64,000 nucleotides of DNA, taken from positions 1-64,000 of the forward strand of contig NXFV01002036.1 of NCBI GenBank assembly GCA_002803225.1, given 5' to 3'. The translations under genes and the position numbers were made by a program. This stretch comes from Gamarada debralockiae (Eukaryota > Ascomycota > Leotiomycetes > Helotiales > Hyphodiscaceae). Shown piece after piece: positions 12,500-24,096 of the stretch. Numbering within the stretch: the first letter of the stretch is position 1; each line of letters opens with the position of its first letter. The notes below the pieces were generated by a model, which saw only the letters and a list, made by a program, of their open reading frames with translations, was not told where the DNA came from and searched no databases.

Positions 12500-13619
12500 A
12501 TTCCAAACACAACCACGCTAACACTTTGTATGCCAACCCTTTGCGGTAATGGCTGTATTACGCCTCCTACACAGACTCTCCAAGTATGTCTCAATTATTG
12601 TATTATCTAGAGAGTCCTAAGCCTTGATTAGTGCTTCTTCTAGTTCTTTAACTGCCTCTTTGCCTTTACCTAAAGACCCAAGTTTAGGGAACATCTCCTC
12701 GACCTTAGCTTTTAAGTGCCACTATGCGGATCATTGCGTGTGCTATATGGATAGGAGCATTGTCCTGCATAAATACTATACCAGGTTCCTATATCTGAGG
12801 GATCTGGTTCTCAAGAATATCAATATAGGAGACAGTAGTGTACCTATGCTTCTTCGACTGGCAGGGCACAGGAATGGGCGTTCACTACCCTGGCTCAGAA
12901 GTAGCAGGAGATAGTTCAAACGTAAAAAAAGGGAAGGATATCTCTGTGATAGTCTAGGCTATAACTTAGTAGTGGAACGGGAAGGTACACAAGTCAGATC
13001 TGATCATTCTTGAGAGGGATTGAGAGCCCCGCGTTCCGCAGAACACTCGTCCATCCAAATGTTATTACAGAAGTCTCTTCACGTCCAATACTCTTGAGCT
13101 TCGTACTAGTTATACCTCTTCTTTACTGCGTTGGGGGTAAGGTATAGTCGCTTCTTACAGCGCCAGTAGTGAATCCTATGCCTCTCTTGCAGCCGGCAGA
13201 TAGCATCCTCCTGGTTTTTGACCAAGAGTGCTCTCTGATCTTGCTGTACATGCGTTTTGGGCTTTTTCATGTGTACAAAGGGATATTACGTAGAGTACAC
13301 TGTGAATATCTCGACCGTACACTAGGACATGGCTTAGTCTTGCCTTCATTGCGTTATAGGTCGAGTAAAGGGTGCTATAAACTGTTGATTTGGAGAGTTT
13401 TAGGTCTTTTGCGATACGCGCCTTATTTCGGCCCTCTTCGTACTTCCTAACTATTCTCCCTCGCAGATATGAACTTATCTCCTCCCCAGGCTGTCGATTA
13501 CTACTTATTAAACCTAGGGACGTCGTGGTGTTGCTATTTTTCGTGGTACAAGAGAAGGTAGCAAAGGGGAAGACACGATTTTTCGCGAAAAGCGCACCTA
13601 TTTATGTTGACCCACTGTA
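12500..13619 (-). mobile_element. degenerate Tc1/mariner transposon
   Basis: Dead copy of a fungal Tc1/mariner element with the transposase on the minus strand. Conserved pieces appear in scattered frames: a helix-turn-helix start (LRGRIVRKYEEGRNKARIA, about 13390-13470), WMDECSAERG (about 13020-13050) with the first catalytic Asp, VFMQDNAPIHIAHA (about 12730-12775) with the second, and the C-terminal KGWHTKC ending at 12518. The segment between the second Asp and the C-terminal part, which should hold the third acidic residue, is missing, and stops and frameshifts are many. The right end is sharp: 13596..13617 reads as an inverted-repeat terminus ending CCCACTG next to a TA target dinucleotide. 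I could not find a matching left terminus. Confidence 0.8.
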
Positions 13620-14125
13620 GGAGGACTAGTCACAGGTAGGCAGGCAGATCGTGTGACCTCGAAAGGAGCTTGATCCGGAGCTATTATACTGTATATTGGA
13701 AGGATAGGTGGCGATCAAGGGCTGCGCGAGAACTCTTGACATAATGCGCTGCGGAGTCTCATTTCTATAGGATAGATGTGATGGGTTGAATTCCAAGCAG
13801 GATAGTCGATCATAAGCGAAGAAGCCACATGGCAAAACACATACTTGTTACAGAGCGTAAACTTTGTTGCTAACCGAACCTCTAGTTTGTCGTGAGAAAA
13901 TTTAAATCTTATCGTAGATGTATGGAAATGGCTGGATGAATTAATATAGTCATATCCTTATTATATGAATCCGGTATCTCAGTTTGCATGGCATATCGAT
14001 ACTGTTGTCAAGTATTTAAGCCGTGCAGCCTCAGTTCAAAGTGCTAACATTATTCATTGACTTCCCAGTAAGCAAGACACCTAAATCACCAGAACTATCA
14101 TACTCCACCTACGCCCACACCCAGA
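13620..14125. other. AT-rich upstream region of the small secreted peptide gene
   Basis: Gene-free. A TATTTAAG-like element lies near 14011, about 115 bp before the ATG of the peptide gene, and could be its TATA region. Otherwise nothing recognisable. Confidence 0.35.
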
Positions 14126-14399
14126 ATGAAGGTGAGTCTACAGTGATAATTCTTCCCCGGCGTGAGCCTTTCCAAAATGAGATCTTACTGACTTTCTCTT
14201 CTAGTACTCGACTATTATCCTTCTCCTTGCCCCGGTGGCAATTGTCCGGGCCGCCTTTCATGTCTCATGCAATCGGGATTCTGGTTGCACATACTTCGAC
14301 GCAGGTTGCACCTCAACTGGCGAATTGCGTACAGGCTCTGTCAAATGCGAGAACAATTGCAAGTGTGTCGCGTATTCGAACACTACTAACCTACCCTGA
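14126..14399 (+). CDS. small cysteine-rich secreted peptide, 66 aa
   Basis: A two-exon gene too short to appear as one open frame. Exon 1 is only ATGAAG (14126..14131). The 73-bp intron runs 14132..14204 with a GTGAGT donor and a pyrimidine-rich TTCTCTTCTAG acceptor. Exon 2 is 14205..14399. The product begins MKYSTIILLLAPVAIVRA, a clear signal peptide. It continues with a mature part of about 48 residues containing six Cys (SCN, GCT, GCT, KCE, NCK, KCV), a possible N-glycosylation site (NTT), and no membrane segment. Size, six cysteines and signal peptide fit a fungal effector or antimicrobial peptide. I recognise no named family. It sits between a dead transposon and repeat-rich DNA, as such genes often do. 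The ATG-containing exon of two codons is unusual but occurs in fungi. Confidence 0.65.
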
Positions 14400-16130
14400 T
14401 CGACTAGCGGACCGGTTTGAAAGCAGGCACAAGCACGCGTAGAAGACTTAAGACTTGATTCTGGGTGCCGGAAACCGGCGCATTGTAAAGGTACATAAAA
14501 AGACAGAGGAATGAGAAGAGAGATGCGGTTGTGCGGAGGATTGGCAAATATGTATTGAAGATTGCAAAATTCCTTTCAAATCCCTGCGAGCGATCGCATC
14601 TATTTGTTTAAGCCTGACCATCCTGATTGAGCGATATGCAAACCTCAGGAACATGAGACAGGCCAAAATTCTCTTACTCTGCAGAGTTTGCAATGGATTT
14701 CTTATATGTCGCTTGGTTTATCATCGTCGCAAAACCTCTTCCCAAGCTGGAAGAGGACATTTCGGAGCTTATGATCAACGATATTCTGCGGCCCACGACT
14801 AATCTCTATAGTCAGGTCGCGGCTACGATTTTCTCGCCACGGTCTACCGATGATGGGCACAATGAAAGCTCAGCAGGTCGAGAAGCGTGCCAGTCAAAGC
14901 GAGCTAAGAAGTTCGGCAGAACAGATCGCGAGCGCTTTGAACTCCTGCCATGGAAACAGCATTGTTCGTCGAGGACTGCCTATTGGCTCGAGCTCTACGA
15001 GGCTCTTCGTCGACTTTTTCTGGGGTTTATAGCACCGGAGTCATTGCAGGCCATGGCATACACTGCTTGAGGATGTTGAGGACATATTGGCATGCGCGCG
15101 CAAAGGCGGTGGCATATTAGTGGTGGGCTCCGGTGGCTCAGCATGCTTTTGATGTAGAGGAGGATGAGAGGGGAGTAATACCGAAGAGACATGGGCGTGG
15201 CCTTCATAGCATTAGGAGGGCTAAGACTCGTAAGCTACCTGGGTTTGAATTTGATGAATTCGTTACTGGGAGAGGGCGTGGTTGCTGTTAATTTTCTTTC
15301 CCATCGTTAAAATGCCGGCTTATGCGATTAGTGTTGGTTGACGTGCATCTGGTGGGCGGCAAGGAGAGGTTTCCTGATGGTGTGGATCCACCTACGCATA
15401 AATGACGGGCTTTGCAGGAGGCGCAGAAGTCTACGAATATTGCTCCTACCGCTTCGTGTTCTTGGCCGCTTCGAGCGTAGGGTAGTGATGCGTGAGAAGG
15501 CGTGGCACCTACCACGGTATTGAACTAGCCTGGCGATACGATCGTTGACCGAGTTCATGAATGTTCAATGGTTGCCTAAGGGAAAGGAGTGAAGAACTGG
15601 TGAAAGTGCGAGAAGAGTGGACTTTAGAGAAGGGAAAGAGGGAATCGAATTGAGACGTAAGATGTAGTGCGGGAGAACGAGACTCTCGAGCGTGGAGGTG
15701 AGCGTTGTGATGTGAGAAACTAAGGGAGCCTGCTGCCCAAGGAACTCCGTCACAAGGGGAGAGAAATAGAGCGGGGAAGGAAGTGGTTGAGTATGAGGGG
15801 TTGAGAGGTCAAGAGGTTTAGAGGAAGGAGGAAAGAGGATAGAGAAGGGAGAGGGAGGGCATAGACGAAGAAATACATACACTGCCATGACGAGTCACGA
15901 AGGGATGGAGGGCAATTATTTTCTGCAGTACTTTTATGCTTGCGAATGATAAACTCAAGCTTGCCCTCCTTTGAGTGAGGTCGACAACCCCTACTTATAC
16001 TCCATTCCTAGCTACTAGCTCCCTGTAGTGGCTATACTAGTTGCTGGCTTCGTATGAGCTAGTATCGGCGTTTCCGATCCCTTTGGGGTTGCCGAGGTCT
16101 AGACCTCCAGTTCCTGGGTCATCCTGTTCT
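14400..16130. other. gene-poor stretch, possible decayed coding remains
   Basis: No intact gene is supported. Between about 14690 and 15120 two frames of the plus strand share a coding-like look (LEEDISELMINDILRPT, then a shift to VEKRASQSELRSSAEQI), which suggests an old broken gene, but I recognise no family. A minus-strand frame at 15565..15888 is Leu/Pro/Ser-rich and low in complexity and is not convincing. Confidence 0.35.
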
Positions 16131-16340
16131 TCATAGCATTCTAGATCTTCAGGGCTTTTGTAGGTTCAGATAACCTCTTAGAATCTGTACAGTCCTAGAA
16201 TACTCGTTCAAGGCCTAGGCCTAGGCCTTATTCAGTCCTTCAGGGTTTCGGTAGACCTAAGTCAGACCTCCGGGGCTTCTGTAGACCTAGAATATTCCTC
16301 CTTAAAGCCTAGACCTAGGCTTTTGTTACAGTTTACAAGG
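16131..16340. repeat. short-unit degenerate repeats (CCTAGG/GACCT patch)
   Basis: A patch where short units recur in direct orientation: CCTAGGCCTAGGCCTTA at about 16212-16228, CTTCAGGG twice, GTAGACCTA twice and AGACCTAGG-like units. It looks like degenerate short-unit repeat DNA in an otherwise gene-free area. Confidence 0.55.
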
Positions 16341-17667
16341 CGTAGAGCTTTTGGCCATCAATCGAGGCACAGGAGAACAAGAGATGGGCTATGAGTATCT
16401 TGGAGCTGAACTCATGACAGACTTATTATATAAGCAACGGTCCTAATTTATCAAAAAGCGTAATTTAAAGCTGTAAGAACGTATCTTATAAAGCAATTAA
16501 CCCGGTATACGGTTGTAAGGAAAGCCGAGGGGGTTTTGGCGAAGCTCGCTTATTTCAGGAGCAACTTGGATTAGCGTACACCTAGGGTGGCCATATCAAT
16601 TTGCCAGCAAATTTGATGACTAAACACGTCGTCTGGCTAGCTCGAAAAAGTATCGCGAAGGAAGTCCGAGATAAATCTCATGAATAGAAAGATTAAATAC
16701 GGGTCCCACTAGAACTCAGCCTCAAAACCCCCAGTCTCGGGATGCTGGATCCGGATCTGCACGCTGTAACGGGAAGGAATCCACCCCGATATCAAGGTCC
16801 CTTCAATTTAAGCTTCCGAATTTGTGGAAAATATCATGAGATTCAACGAGCTTCATCAAACTCTCAAATTCTACGCGACCCTTTTCCCCACTATATCACG
16901 TGAAAACGGGATGATCTCGGCAAAGTTGGGCTGCGCCACGTTGAAACGAAACGAAGCTAGGAAACAAGCATTTCCTTTCCAAGAAACCTCATGGAGATCT
17001 GCCAATTGCAAGCATCGCCGACACAACACCAGCAGACGCTATCGCGCGCATCGCTCACCCATCGTTCCTTGCCAACATGCTAAGAAAGCCCTTTCTAAAC
17101 CACCTTTGTCTTCGCTTCATCGCTTCCCCTTGAATCTGTTCGACGGTGTTGAGCCCAAACTCACTCGTGCTCCACTTTGACCCAATGACGTATTCCTCAT
17201 GTTCCACGTAAGGCCAATCCCTGCGTACGCGTACCTTTCGCTCCAGCCAAATTTCTGGGTCCGCAATGCACCAGCCACGGTGCCAGCAAATTGAATTTTC
17301 CAAAGCATGAAAAATATGTGGGTTGGGTAAATAATGCCTTTCTATTCTCGTACGTCTGGCGAGTGAAACAAAGCAGATGGGCGATGCGATACCACACGAT
17401 GCCGCAATTGGGGTAAAGTGAGGCCTATCGTGCCGTATCCCGCAGTAGTGGGTGGAGCTTCGTAATCTTCGACATTGGCGACTTCCCTTTCCAAGACCTC
17501 TTGTTTTTGTTTTTGGTTTCTTGGATTCTTGGCCTCTTGGAAGAAAGGCTTCTTTCTTCATCATATCTCTTGCTGTCGTTATCGCCGATTGTGGTTTTGT
17601 CTTGGCTGAGAGACCTGTGGTCTTATATCGCTCGTTGATTTTATTTTGAGATTCGGGTTTGGCGAAG
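16341..17667. other. intergenic, 5' side of the GH76 gene
   Basis: No gene recognised. The last 200 bp are T-rich (runs of CTT and TTG at 17490-17560) and are the likely promoter and leader of the GH76 gene. Confidence 0.4.
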
Positions 17668-19207
17668 ATGAGGACAGGAAGGACGTTGGCCTACGCGGCC
17701 ACCATCTGTGCTTCTTGTAGCCAGATGGCGAGTGCTATCACTTTGGATATTACTTCAACAGGTGAGTAGTGATCGCCGAATCCCTCTTGGACAGTGGTCT
17801 GATGTGGTATAGCTTCTATCAAAAGTGCAGCGAGCACGATAGCGTACGGAATGATGAAATATTACACCGGCAACAACACAGGCGATGTTCCAGGAAACTT
17901 GCCTTCCCCATATTACTGGTGGGAAGCAGGCGGAATGTTTGGGACCATGGTAGAGTACTGGTAATTGTCCTTGCGATTCATAGCTTGGACGAGGCTCATG
18001 GAAGTGTATAGGTACTATACCGGCGACACGACATACAACGACGAGACATCGCAAGCGCTCCTCTGGCAAGCCGGGACCGACTACGATTTCATGCCCGAAA
18101 ACCAGACGAAAACAGAAGGAAACGACGATCAGGGATTTTGGGGAATGGCGGTGATGACTGCGGCCGAAACGAAGTTCCAGGATCCTCCATCTGGGACTCC
18201 CGGATGGCTTGCTATGGCACAGGCAGTGTTCAATTTGATGGCTGGGCGCTGGGACACGACTACCTGTGGGGGAGGACTGAGATGGCAGATCTTCACATGG
18301 AATCAGGGATACACGTACAAGAACTCCATCGCCAACGGATGTTTCTTCAATATTGGTGCTCGACTTGCCAGATATACGGGAAATCAGACCTATGCGGATT
18401 GGGCGAACAAGATTTGGGATTGGGAGACGAGTATTGGGTTGATTGGCTCGAATTACGACGTTTATGATGGTTCCAGTGATTTGGAGAACTGCACGAGCGT
18501 CGATCATTTGCAGTTCACTTACAACCAAGGCATCTACATTTTTGGAGCTGCCATGATGTACAACATCGTACGTATCCCCCAACCCAACTCGTGTTCAAAG
18601 AACACATTTACTGACATATAAACAGACCAACGGCACCGAGCAAACAAAGTGGCAAACCCGTCTCGAAGGCCTGGTAAACGCCTCCTCCGTCTTCTTCAAG
18701 AACGATATAATGTACGAAGTAGCCTGCGAAGACGTCAACACCTCGGGAACGTGCGACACCGATCAACAAACCTTCAAGGCCTACTTCTCCCGTTGGCTAG
18801 CCGCAACGACCAAAATCGCGCCATTCACCCACGACACCATCATGGCCTGGCTAAAACCCTCTGCTCAAGCGGCCGCAGAGCAGTGTGATGGCGGTACCGA
18901 CGGCGTTACGTGTGGTGAGCATTGGACCGCGGGAAGTACGTGGGATGGAACGTATGGGGTTGGACAGCAGATGAGTGCTTTGAGTGTTATTCAGTCGATG
19001 CTGATTGATGAGGCGGCGGAGTTGGTTACTAACACGACGGGTGGAACGAGTGAGGGGAATGCGGCGGCGGGGACGAGTAGTAGTAGTACGACGGATTCGG
19101 GGACTGTGATTACGCCGGCGACGGGCGGTGATAAGGCAGGAGCGGGCTTTCTGACGTTGTTGGTGTTGTGTGGGCTGATGGGGGGTGTGGGGTTTATGAT
19201 ATTATGA
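17668..19207 (+). CDS. GH76 mannanase-like, GPI-anchored (Dfg5/Dcw1 family)
   Basis: Predicted 459-residue cell-wall enzyme of glycoside hydrolase family 76 (endo-alpha-1,6-mannanase fold; Dfg5/Dcw1 group), which in fungi transfers GPI glycoproteins onto wall glucan. Exons: 17668..17761, 17813..17960, 18012..18567 and 18626..19207; three GT-AG introns of 51, 51 and 58 bp. All phases close. An N-terminal signal segment is followed by [19 protein letters not shown] and [20 protein letters not shown], typical of the family. The catalytic double Asp is seen in [10 protein letters not shown]. Later come [19 protein letters not shown] and [13 protein letters not shown]. The C-terminus is a Thr/Ser/Gly-rich linker and a final hydrophobic segment ([19 protein letters not shown]), as expected for a GPI-attachment signal. 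Intact, with no odd features. Confidence 0.92.
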
Positions 19208-20502
19208 TCTGGGAGTAAAGAGGTAGACGTGGAGGTTGGGACTTTTGTTTATATGTTTATACCTGGCACATAGGTTATTTTTTTCGTTGTAGATTATCAC
19301 CGGAGGATAGGGGCCGGTGTCTGGAGTCACGATTATGTATCCGATTAGAGACAAATTGATGTATATTTCTCATGCCCCTTCGGCCACCATTTTTCTATAC
19401 GGATATTACTCCAATCGGAAACTCGAGTGAGGCTCGGGAAATCGTCCGAAGAAGCAGAGCTAACTGTTAAGCGAAACACAAAACTTCAAGAACTCAAAAT
19501 CACAGGCTCAATATCAATCTCGGCGCAAGCACGTAAGCTTATCATCACAAATCACATTGCATCGGGCCCGAGATTCTCTTGAGCAAGGTAATTGCGGGGA
19601 AATAAAAGTACAGCGGCTTCAGGGTCCCAAATTGGATCGAATACCCCGGTCTATAATAGGGCTGATATGTGGAGATGCGGAGTAGTGCCCGTGGGACGTG
19701 AGCACCTTTGCATTTTGCCTTGGATTTTGGGTTGGGCCTTCTTTTGATTGCTTTTTTTTTCATGAAAATGAGAGGCGTTTTGTTTGGGACGGCACGTGTG
19801 TTGAATGTTGTGCGGACTATGTCAAAAGGGACCAGGCGAGTGACATTTAAGGCCCAAGAACACGCAGCTATTAGATCCACGGCCGTTCTCTTATTTGTCC
19901 TTCAAATTCTCTCTTACTGAAAACTGCGTTCTCTAAAATTCTGCAGACTCGAGGACAAAGGCATCCGAACTCTCAACAATACCCCTGGTAACACATGCAT
20001 ATGCTCCGAACCCTACGCCGGAACTTTGCGAAGCAAGCATCTACTGCAACATCATCTCGGGCCACTTGCCAGTTCCTTCCTTCCACGTGCAAGTATCCCA
20101 AGCGATTCTCGCATGGTACACGATCTAACCGAGCATCAGATTCCGCCCTGGGTTCTCCGCAAAAGCAAATACGGAGAAAAATCTAGATTTGGGCTTCATT
20201 ATAAGTTTCTCTGCATACCGGTATGCACTTCCACGGCTCCTCCAAACCTCTCAAACCTGCAAGAAGGTGGAACAATCACATGAAGGTCCCAAAAACGTGG
20301 TAGCTGGCCGATGTTGCATTCAGGAACATCCACTTCTAGGGAACTGTGGGCGATGGGAAAGAAACATTGGATGAGATGAGACGTTCAAGCTCAGTGGATC
20401 CAGTGCGGGGACGTCGAACGCCTGGTTACTAGGATGAGAAACGTGGAGAGATCAGATGAGCGTCCCAGACCATGTAGACGAGACAGGCATGGGTAGCCGA
20501 AG
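19208..20502. other. intergenic between GH76 and CFEM genes
   Basis: No gene recognised. It holds the GH76 3' flank and the promoter region of the CFEM gene. Confidence 0.4.
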
Positions 20503-20510
20503 TATATAAA
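20503..20510 (+). promoter_or_regulatory. TATA box of the CFEM gene
   Basis: TATATAAA about 107 bp before the start codon of the CFEM gene, followed by a C/A-rich leader, matches a fungal core promoter. Confidence 0.5.
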
Positions 20511-20616
20511 TCCTCTTCGATCGCCATCCAGAACCAAAATCACGCGATCATCATTACCCAATCCAGCTACACATCATCTCAAACCGAAACCACTCCCCAA
20601 CCCCAATAACGTCAAG

Positions 20617-21184
20617 ATGCAACTCACAACCACCCTCCTCGTCACTCTCTCAGCCGCTGCCGCTGTCGTGCAGGCACAGAACCTCACCGGTCTTCCTGAC
20701 TGCGCTGTACGTCGCTTTCTTCCTCTCCCTGGGCGTCCCCTACCCTCCCATTCCTCCCCATCCCATCCCATCCTCTGCTTCCCCTACGTATACCATCTAA
20801 GTCAAAGAGCGCACTAATATCCGCTTGTTCGTAGGTGACATGCTTCGAGTCCGAACTCGTGAACACAGCTTGTGCCGCCAGCAACACCACCTGTCTTTGC
20901 GAAGACTCCACGTATATCGGAGATGTGGAGTTGTGCGTATTGAGCTCTTGCGATACCGATGATACTGAGAGTATGTTTCCCTTTCATTTGCCTCTTTCTG
21001 GATGAGATAATGGGATCGTGAAATGAGATGAAGGAGAGGGAGGAATGAGGTAAAATAGAGGCTGACGACACTGATTATGATAGCTACACTCACTTGGGCC
21101 GAAGCAACGTGCGCTGCGGCCGGTGCACCACTGAGCAAGAAGATCAGGAGGGCTATGGGGTGGTTGTTTGGGAGGAAGCACTAG
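20617..21184 (+). CDS. CFEM-domain secreted protein, 108 aa
   Basis: Small secreted protein with a CFEM domain, the eight-cysteine fungal fold used for heme/iron capture, adhesion or host interaction. Exons are 20617..20706, 20835..20970 and 21084..21184; introns have GTACGT/GTAG and GTATGT/ATAG ends and the total is a multiple of three. The signal peptide is MQLTTTLLVTLSAAAAVVQA. The mature part carries eight Cys in the CFEM order: LPDCAVTCF, TAC, TTCLCED, ELC, SSC and ATC. The Asp between the Cys pairs that coordinates heme iron in known members may be that of LCED; this is an inference. The short C-terminus is basic (KKIRR, FGRKH) and has no GPI signal or helix, so a free secreted protein is expected. 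Confidence 0.88.
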
Positions 21185-21597
21185 ATACCTTAGAGACTAT
21201 CTCCAGCAACAAGCACATGAACAGAAGGAAGGGGGATGGGGATATGTTCAAGTGATGTATTGATCATCTAACTAGTGACAAAAGCAAATTGAACTCTGCG
21301 GGATGAGCCCTCTGTCGATCCTTTATCATGGAGAATGTATCTTCGGGCCTATGTCCTTTTATCGTATGACGTTCGTAATCGTAAAGAAGTCTGACCCTCC
21401 AGTAGCTCCCCAGGAAGCGAGTAGTTGGATGGCTGCTGTGTTCCAAAATGCTAGCGAGATCTGAGTCTTTGGCTCCTTTTCTCCGTAACTACTATCGCTT
21501 TAATGAATTGTACCCGGCCCGCCAGTTTTGCCACTTTCTGGCACAAACAACACTTGAAATTTCAAGTCATGAAATATCCTCTTACGCCACCTCGCTT
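21185..21597. other. convergent 3' flanks, nothing seen
   Basis: Lies between the 3' ends of the CFEM gene and the Sds23-like gene. I see no other feature. Confidence 0.4.
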
Positions 21598-23291
21598 TCA
21601 GCGCCGGATATCGATGCTAGAACCTCTAGCCGAATCGATGCTAGGTCTCATGGAGGAACTGGAGCTGCGTCTACGTCGAGATCGGTTGTCATTGGGACTC
21701 AATGGATGGAGACCAGATTGGCGAGCGAAGAGGTTGAGGATATCCGTCAATGAGATGACGCCTGTCAATCGACCGGAGAGACGAGCTCCGGGTAGGGCAG
21801 AAGCTGAGACGGCTGGGAAGGTAGCGCCCAATGCTGGAGACACTGGACCAGAGCCAGGTTGTGGCGATAGGGCTGCGTGTGTCATTGATGGTGTTGCTAA
21901 TGGGGTGGCAGGAGTGGATGGTGAAGGGGAAGCGGCCTCGACAACCCACATTCTGTGGGAGCGCGTTGCTACGAGTTTGGCGACTGTGTGGGCAAGGGAG
22001 GAATAGGGGTTGACGTGGAATACTAGGTTGATGTTAGGGTGACCTATGTTGAACGATTGATAATGGTGGTTCTGACTCACCTGGGTAAGAATCCTTGCCA
22101 TCACCGATCCCTCGTTCGCTCAGAATGACTGAGATGAAGTGGATGCAGGATGACTTCAACAGAGGCAGGCTGCTGGTGGTTGTGAGAAGCTTCACATCGG
22201 CTGTGGAAATGTTGCCAACGACATTGAAAGCATTGTCGACCACAGCTACACTGGTCAAGCCTTCATTGCTCATCAATTGGAGAGCGTCCATCAGAGGTCG
22301 ATCACCGCTGAAATCTGGTCAACAGGTCTTCATCGCCAATTCGAATTAAACTTACTTGATAGAGATGGCATGAAGCGTCCCAATGTTTAGATCCCGCAGA
22401 ATCATGGGATACAATTGATCAATAGAAGGGAAGCTTTTGCCATTGTCCCAGAGAAACCGGACCAACTTGAGCTGACTCAAAATCCCAACGACTTCTGTCG
22501 TGCCATGCTTGCAAACGAGAATTCGGTGCACGCCACTTCCAAAGATCTCTATGGCCTTGGAAAGGTCTTCTTTCTCTGATAATGTAACGAGAGGTGCCTT
22601 CTTCGCCAGATCCTGAATATCTCGAAGTGGGATCTGGATACCCTCGCGTGTTTTCTTGGCCAAAGCAGAAAAAAGTTCCAATTGATCTTCATCAGGGTGT
22701 GCCAGCCCAACAACAACGAGAAGATATGCATTGAGATCGTTGTAATCGAAAGTACCGCAGGCAGTGGTATCGGTCGCGTGGTCGCGCAACAGTATAACGT
22801 TTGGAGGTCCGGCTTCAATCAAAGACTGCAATTGAGTTAGATCACTGCACTTGCATAAGCATTGAAGCGATAAGTACCTTGGTAGCTTGTTCAACTGCTG
22901 TATCCAACTCGGCCCATCTGACATCACTACTCTGCACGAGCTCTCCAACGTGTATCTCTCTCCAATCTCGACCCGCAAATCTCGGATCACCAGTTCTGGC
23001 AGCTGGCGGATGATTGAGAAGTTCTTGGACAGCAGCTTGGGTGAAGGAAGGATGTCTTTGGGAACGTGGTGAGTGTCTTAAATTCTCTGCGAAGCTCGAT
23101 CGGTGGCTGATTGTGCCATTGCTTGGGCTGGGGTGGCTCGCGGGGGCTTCAACTGACGCAGGGTCTACCATCTCAGTTTCCGGATCGCAGTATTTCCGTG
23201 GAAGACTGCGGTGATTGGGAACAGTTTCAGATGTGGCCAGGCTTGGGTTTATGTCTATCGTAGGAAGATTGGCGTGGTTGTTCCCGTTCAA
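21598..23291 (-). CDS. sds23: CBS-domain protein, Sds23/Moc1 family
   Basis: Predicted 511-residue protein of the Sds23/Moc1 family, CBS-pair proteins that restrain PP2A-type phosphatases and link nutrient stress to cell-cycle progression. Minus-strand exons: 22878..23291, 22356..22825, 22081..22307 and 21598..22022. Introns are 52, 48 and 58 bp with consensus ends, and the phases close. A Ser/Pro-rich N-terminus ([11 protein letters not shown]) is followed by [17 protein letters not shown] opening CBS 1. CBS 2 includes [23 protein letters not shown] 3 [18 protein letters not shown], and CBS 4 [20 protein letters not shown] followed by [15 protein letters not shown]. The C-terminus is Ser/Arg-rich ([13 protein letters not shown]). 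A proline/serine loop interrupts the last CBS motif, as is usual in fungal members. Confidence 0.9.
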
Positions 23292-24096
23292 TGTGGTGTG
23301 GGATTTGAGAGAGCGTGAAGCTTTGCGATGATCATTCGCAACCCCGCATAAAAATACAAGAGGTCTAACACGTGATATTGATTTTTTCAGGATCCTGTCT
23401 CCTAGGGAGCTAATATAACCTCATAAAGGAGTTTAAAACGCAAAGTAGAGCATAGAATGAAGTCGTTAATCTTCCATATGTCCTTCTAGTTGATGTCTTC
23501 CTAAATGCATATATGCTTGCTGGGGATTGAGAAAGACCCTGAGACCTCGTATCCAAATTACACCTTCAAATTCAGGGTAAATTGACGCATCTGCGGAACA
23601 TTTTACACGTATCATTCATCCAAGGTGAACAATTGGGATTGTTCAACTTAAGGTAATATGCCGTAACCCTTTCCTGTAGTGAATTTGGAAAATATATTAT
23701 TGTGAGCACTAAGGAATATCAAAAAAGGCCCAACTCCGTCATATCAAGTCGTCTACGGTAGCCATTTACACCAAACGCGCCAACCGTTGAACCCTTGATT
23801 CGTCCAATTTCATCGGCAAGAAAAAGTTGTCTTCCTTTGTGCGAAGGTTGCTGGCACCCCACTACGCGTCTGTCGAGCATGACCAGCACAGAACAACGCA
23901 ACTGCAAAGGCCAACATTCAAAGACTCAAGCTGTTTCGAATTTTGCTCTACACATCAGCCCGCGGTCTTTTACCATCCGAACTTCCCAGCAAAGAGCCTA
24001 AGTCGCGTCGAACATTTGGCGCCCTTTGCGCTTTGCGACTTCTTTATAACCTTCCTTTCCGTCGCCCGATCAGTATCTGCCCACCAAATAGCAATC
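23292..24096. promoter_or_regulatory. divergent promoter region, Sds23-like and importin genes
   Basis: About 0.8 kb between two divergently transcribed genes; no other gene recognised. Must contain both promoters. No clear TATA element was found. Confidence 0.45.

Noticed and set aside
15565..15888. 107-codon minus-strand open frame
   Set aside because: Leu/Pro/Ser-rich low-complexity translation with no domain, no splice context and no second exon; lies in repeat-rich DNA.
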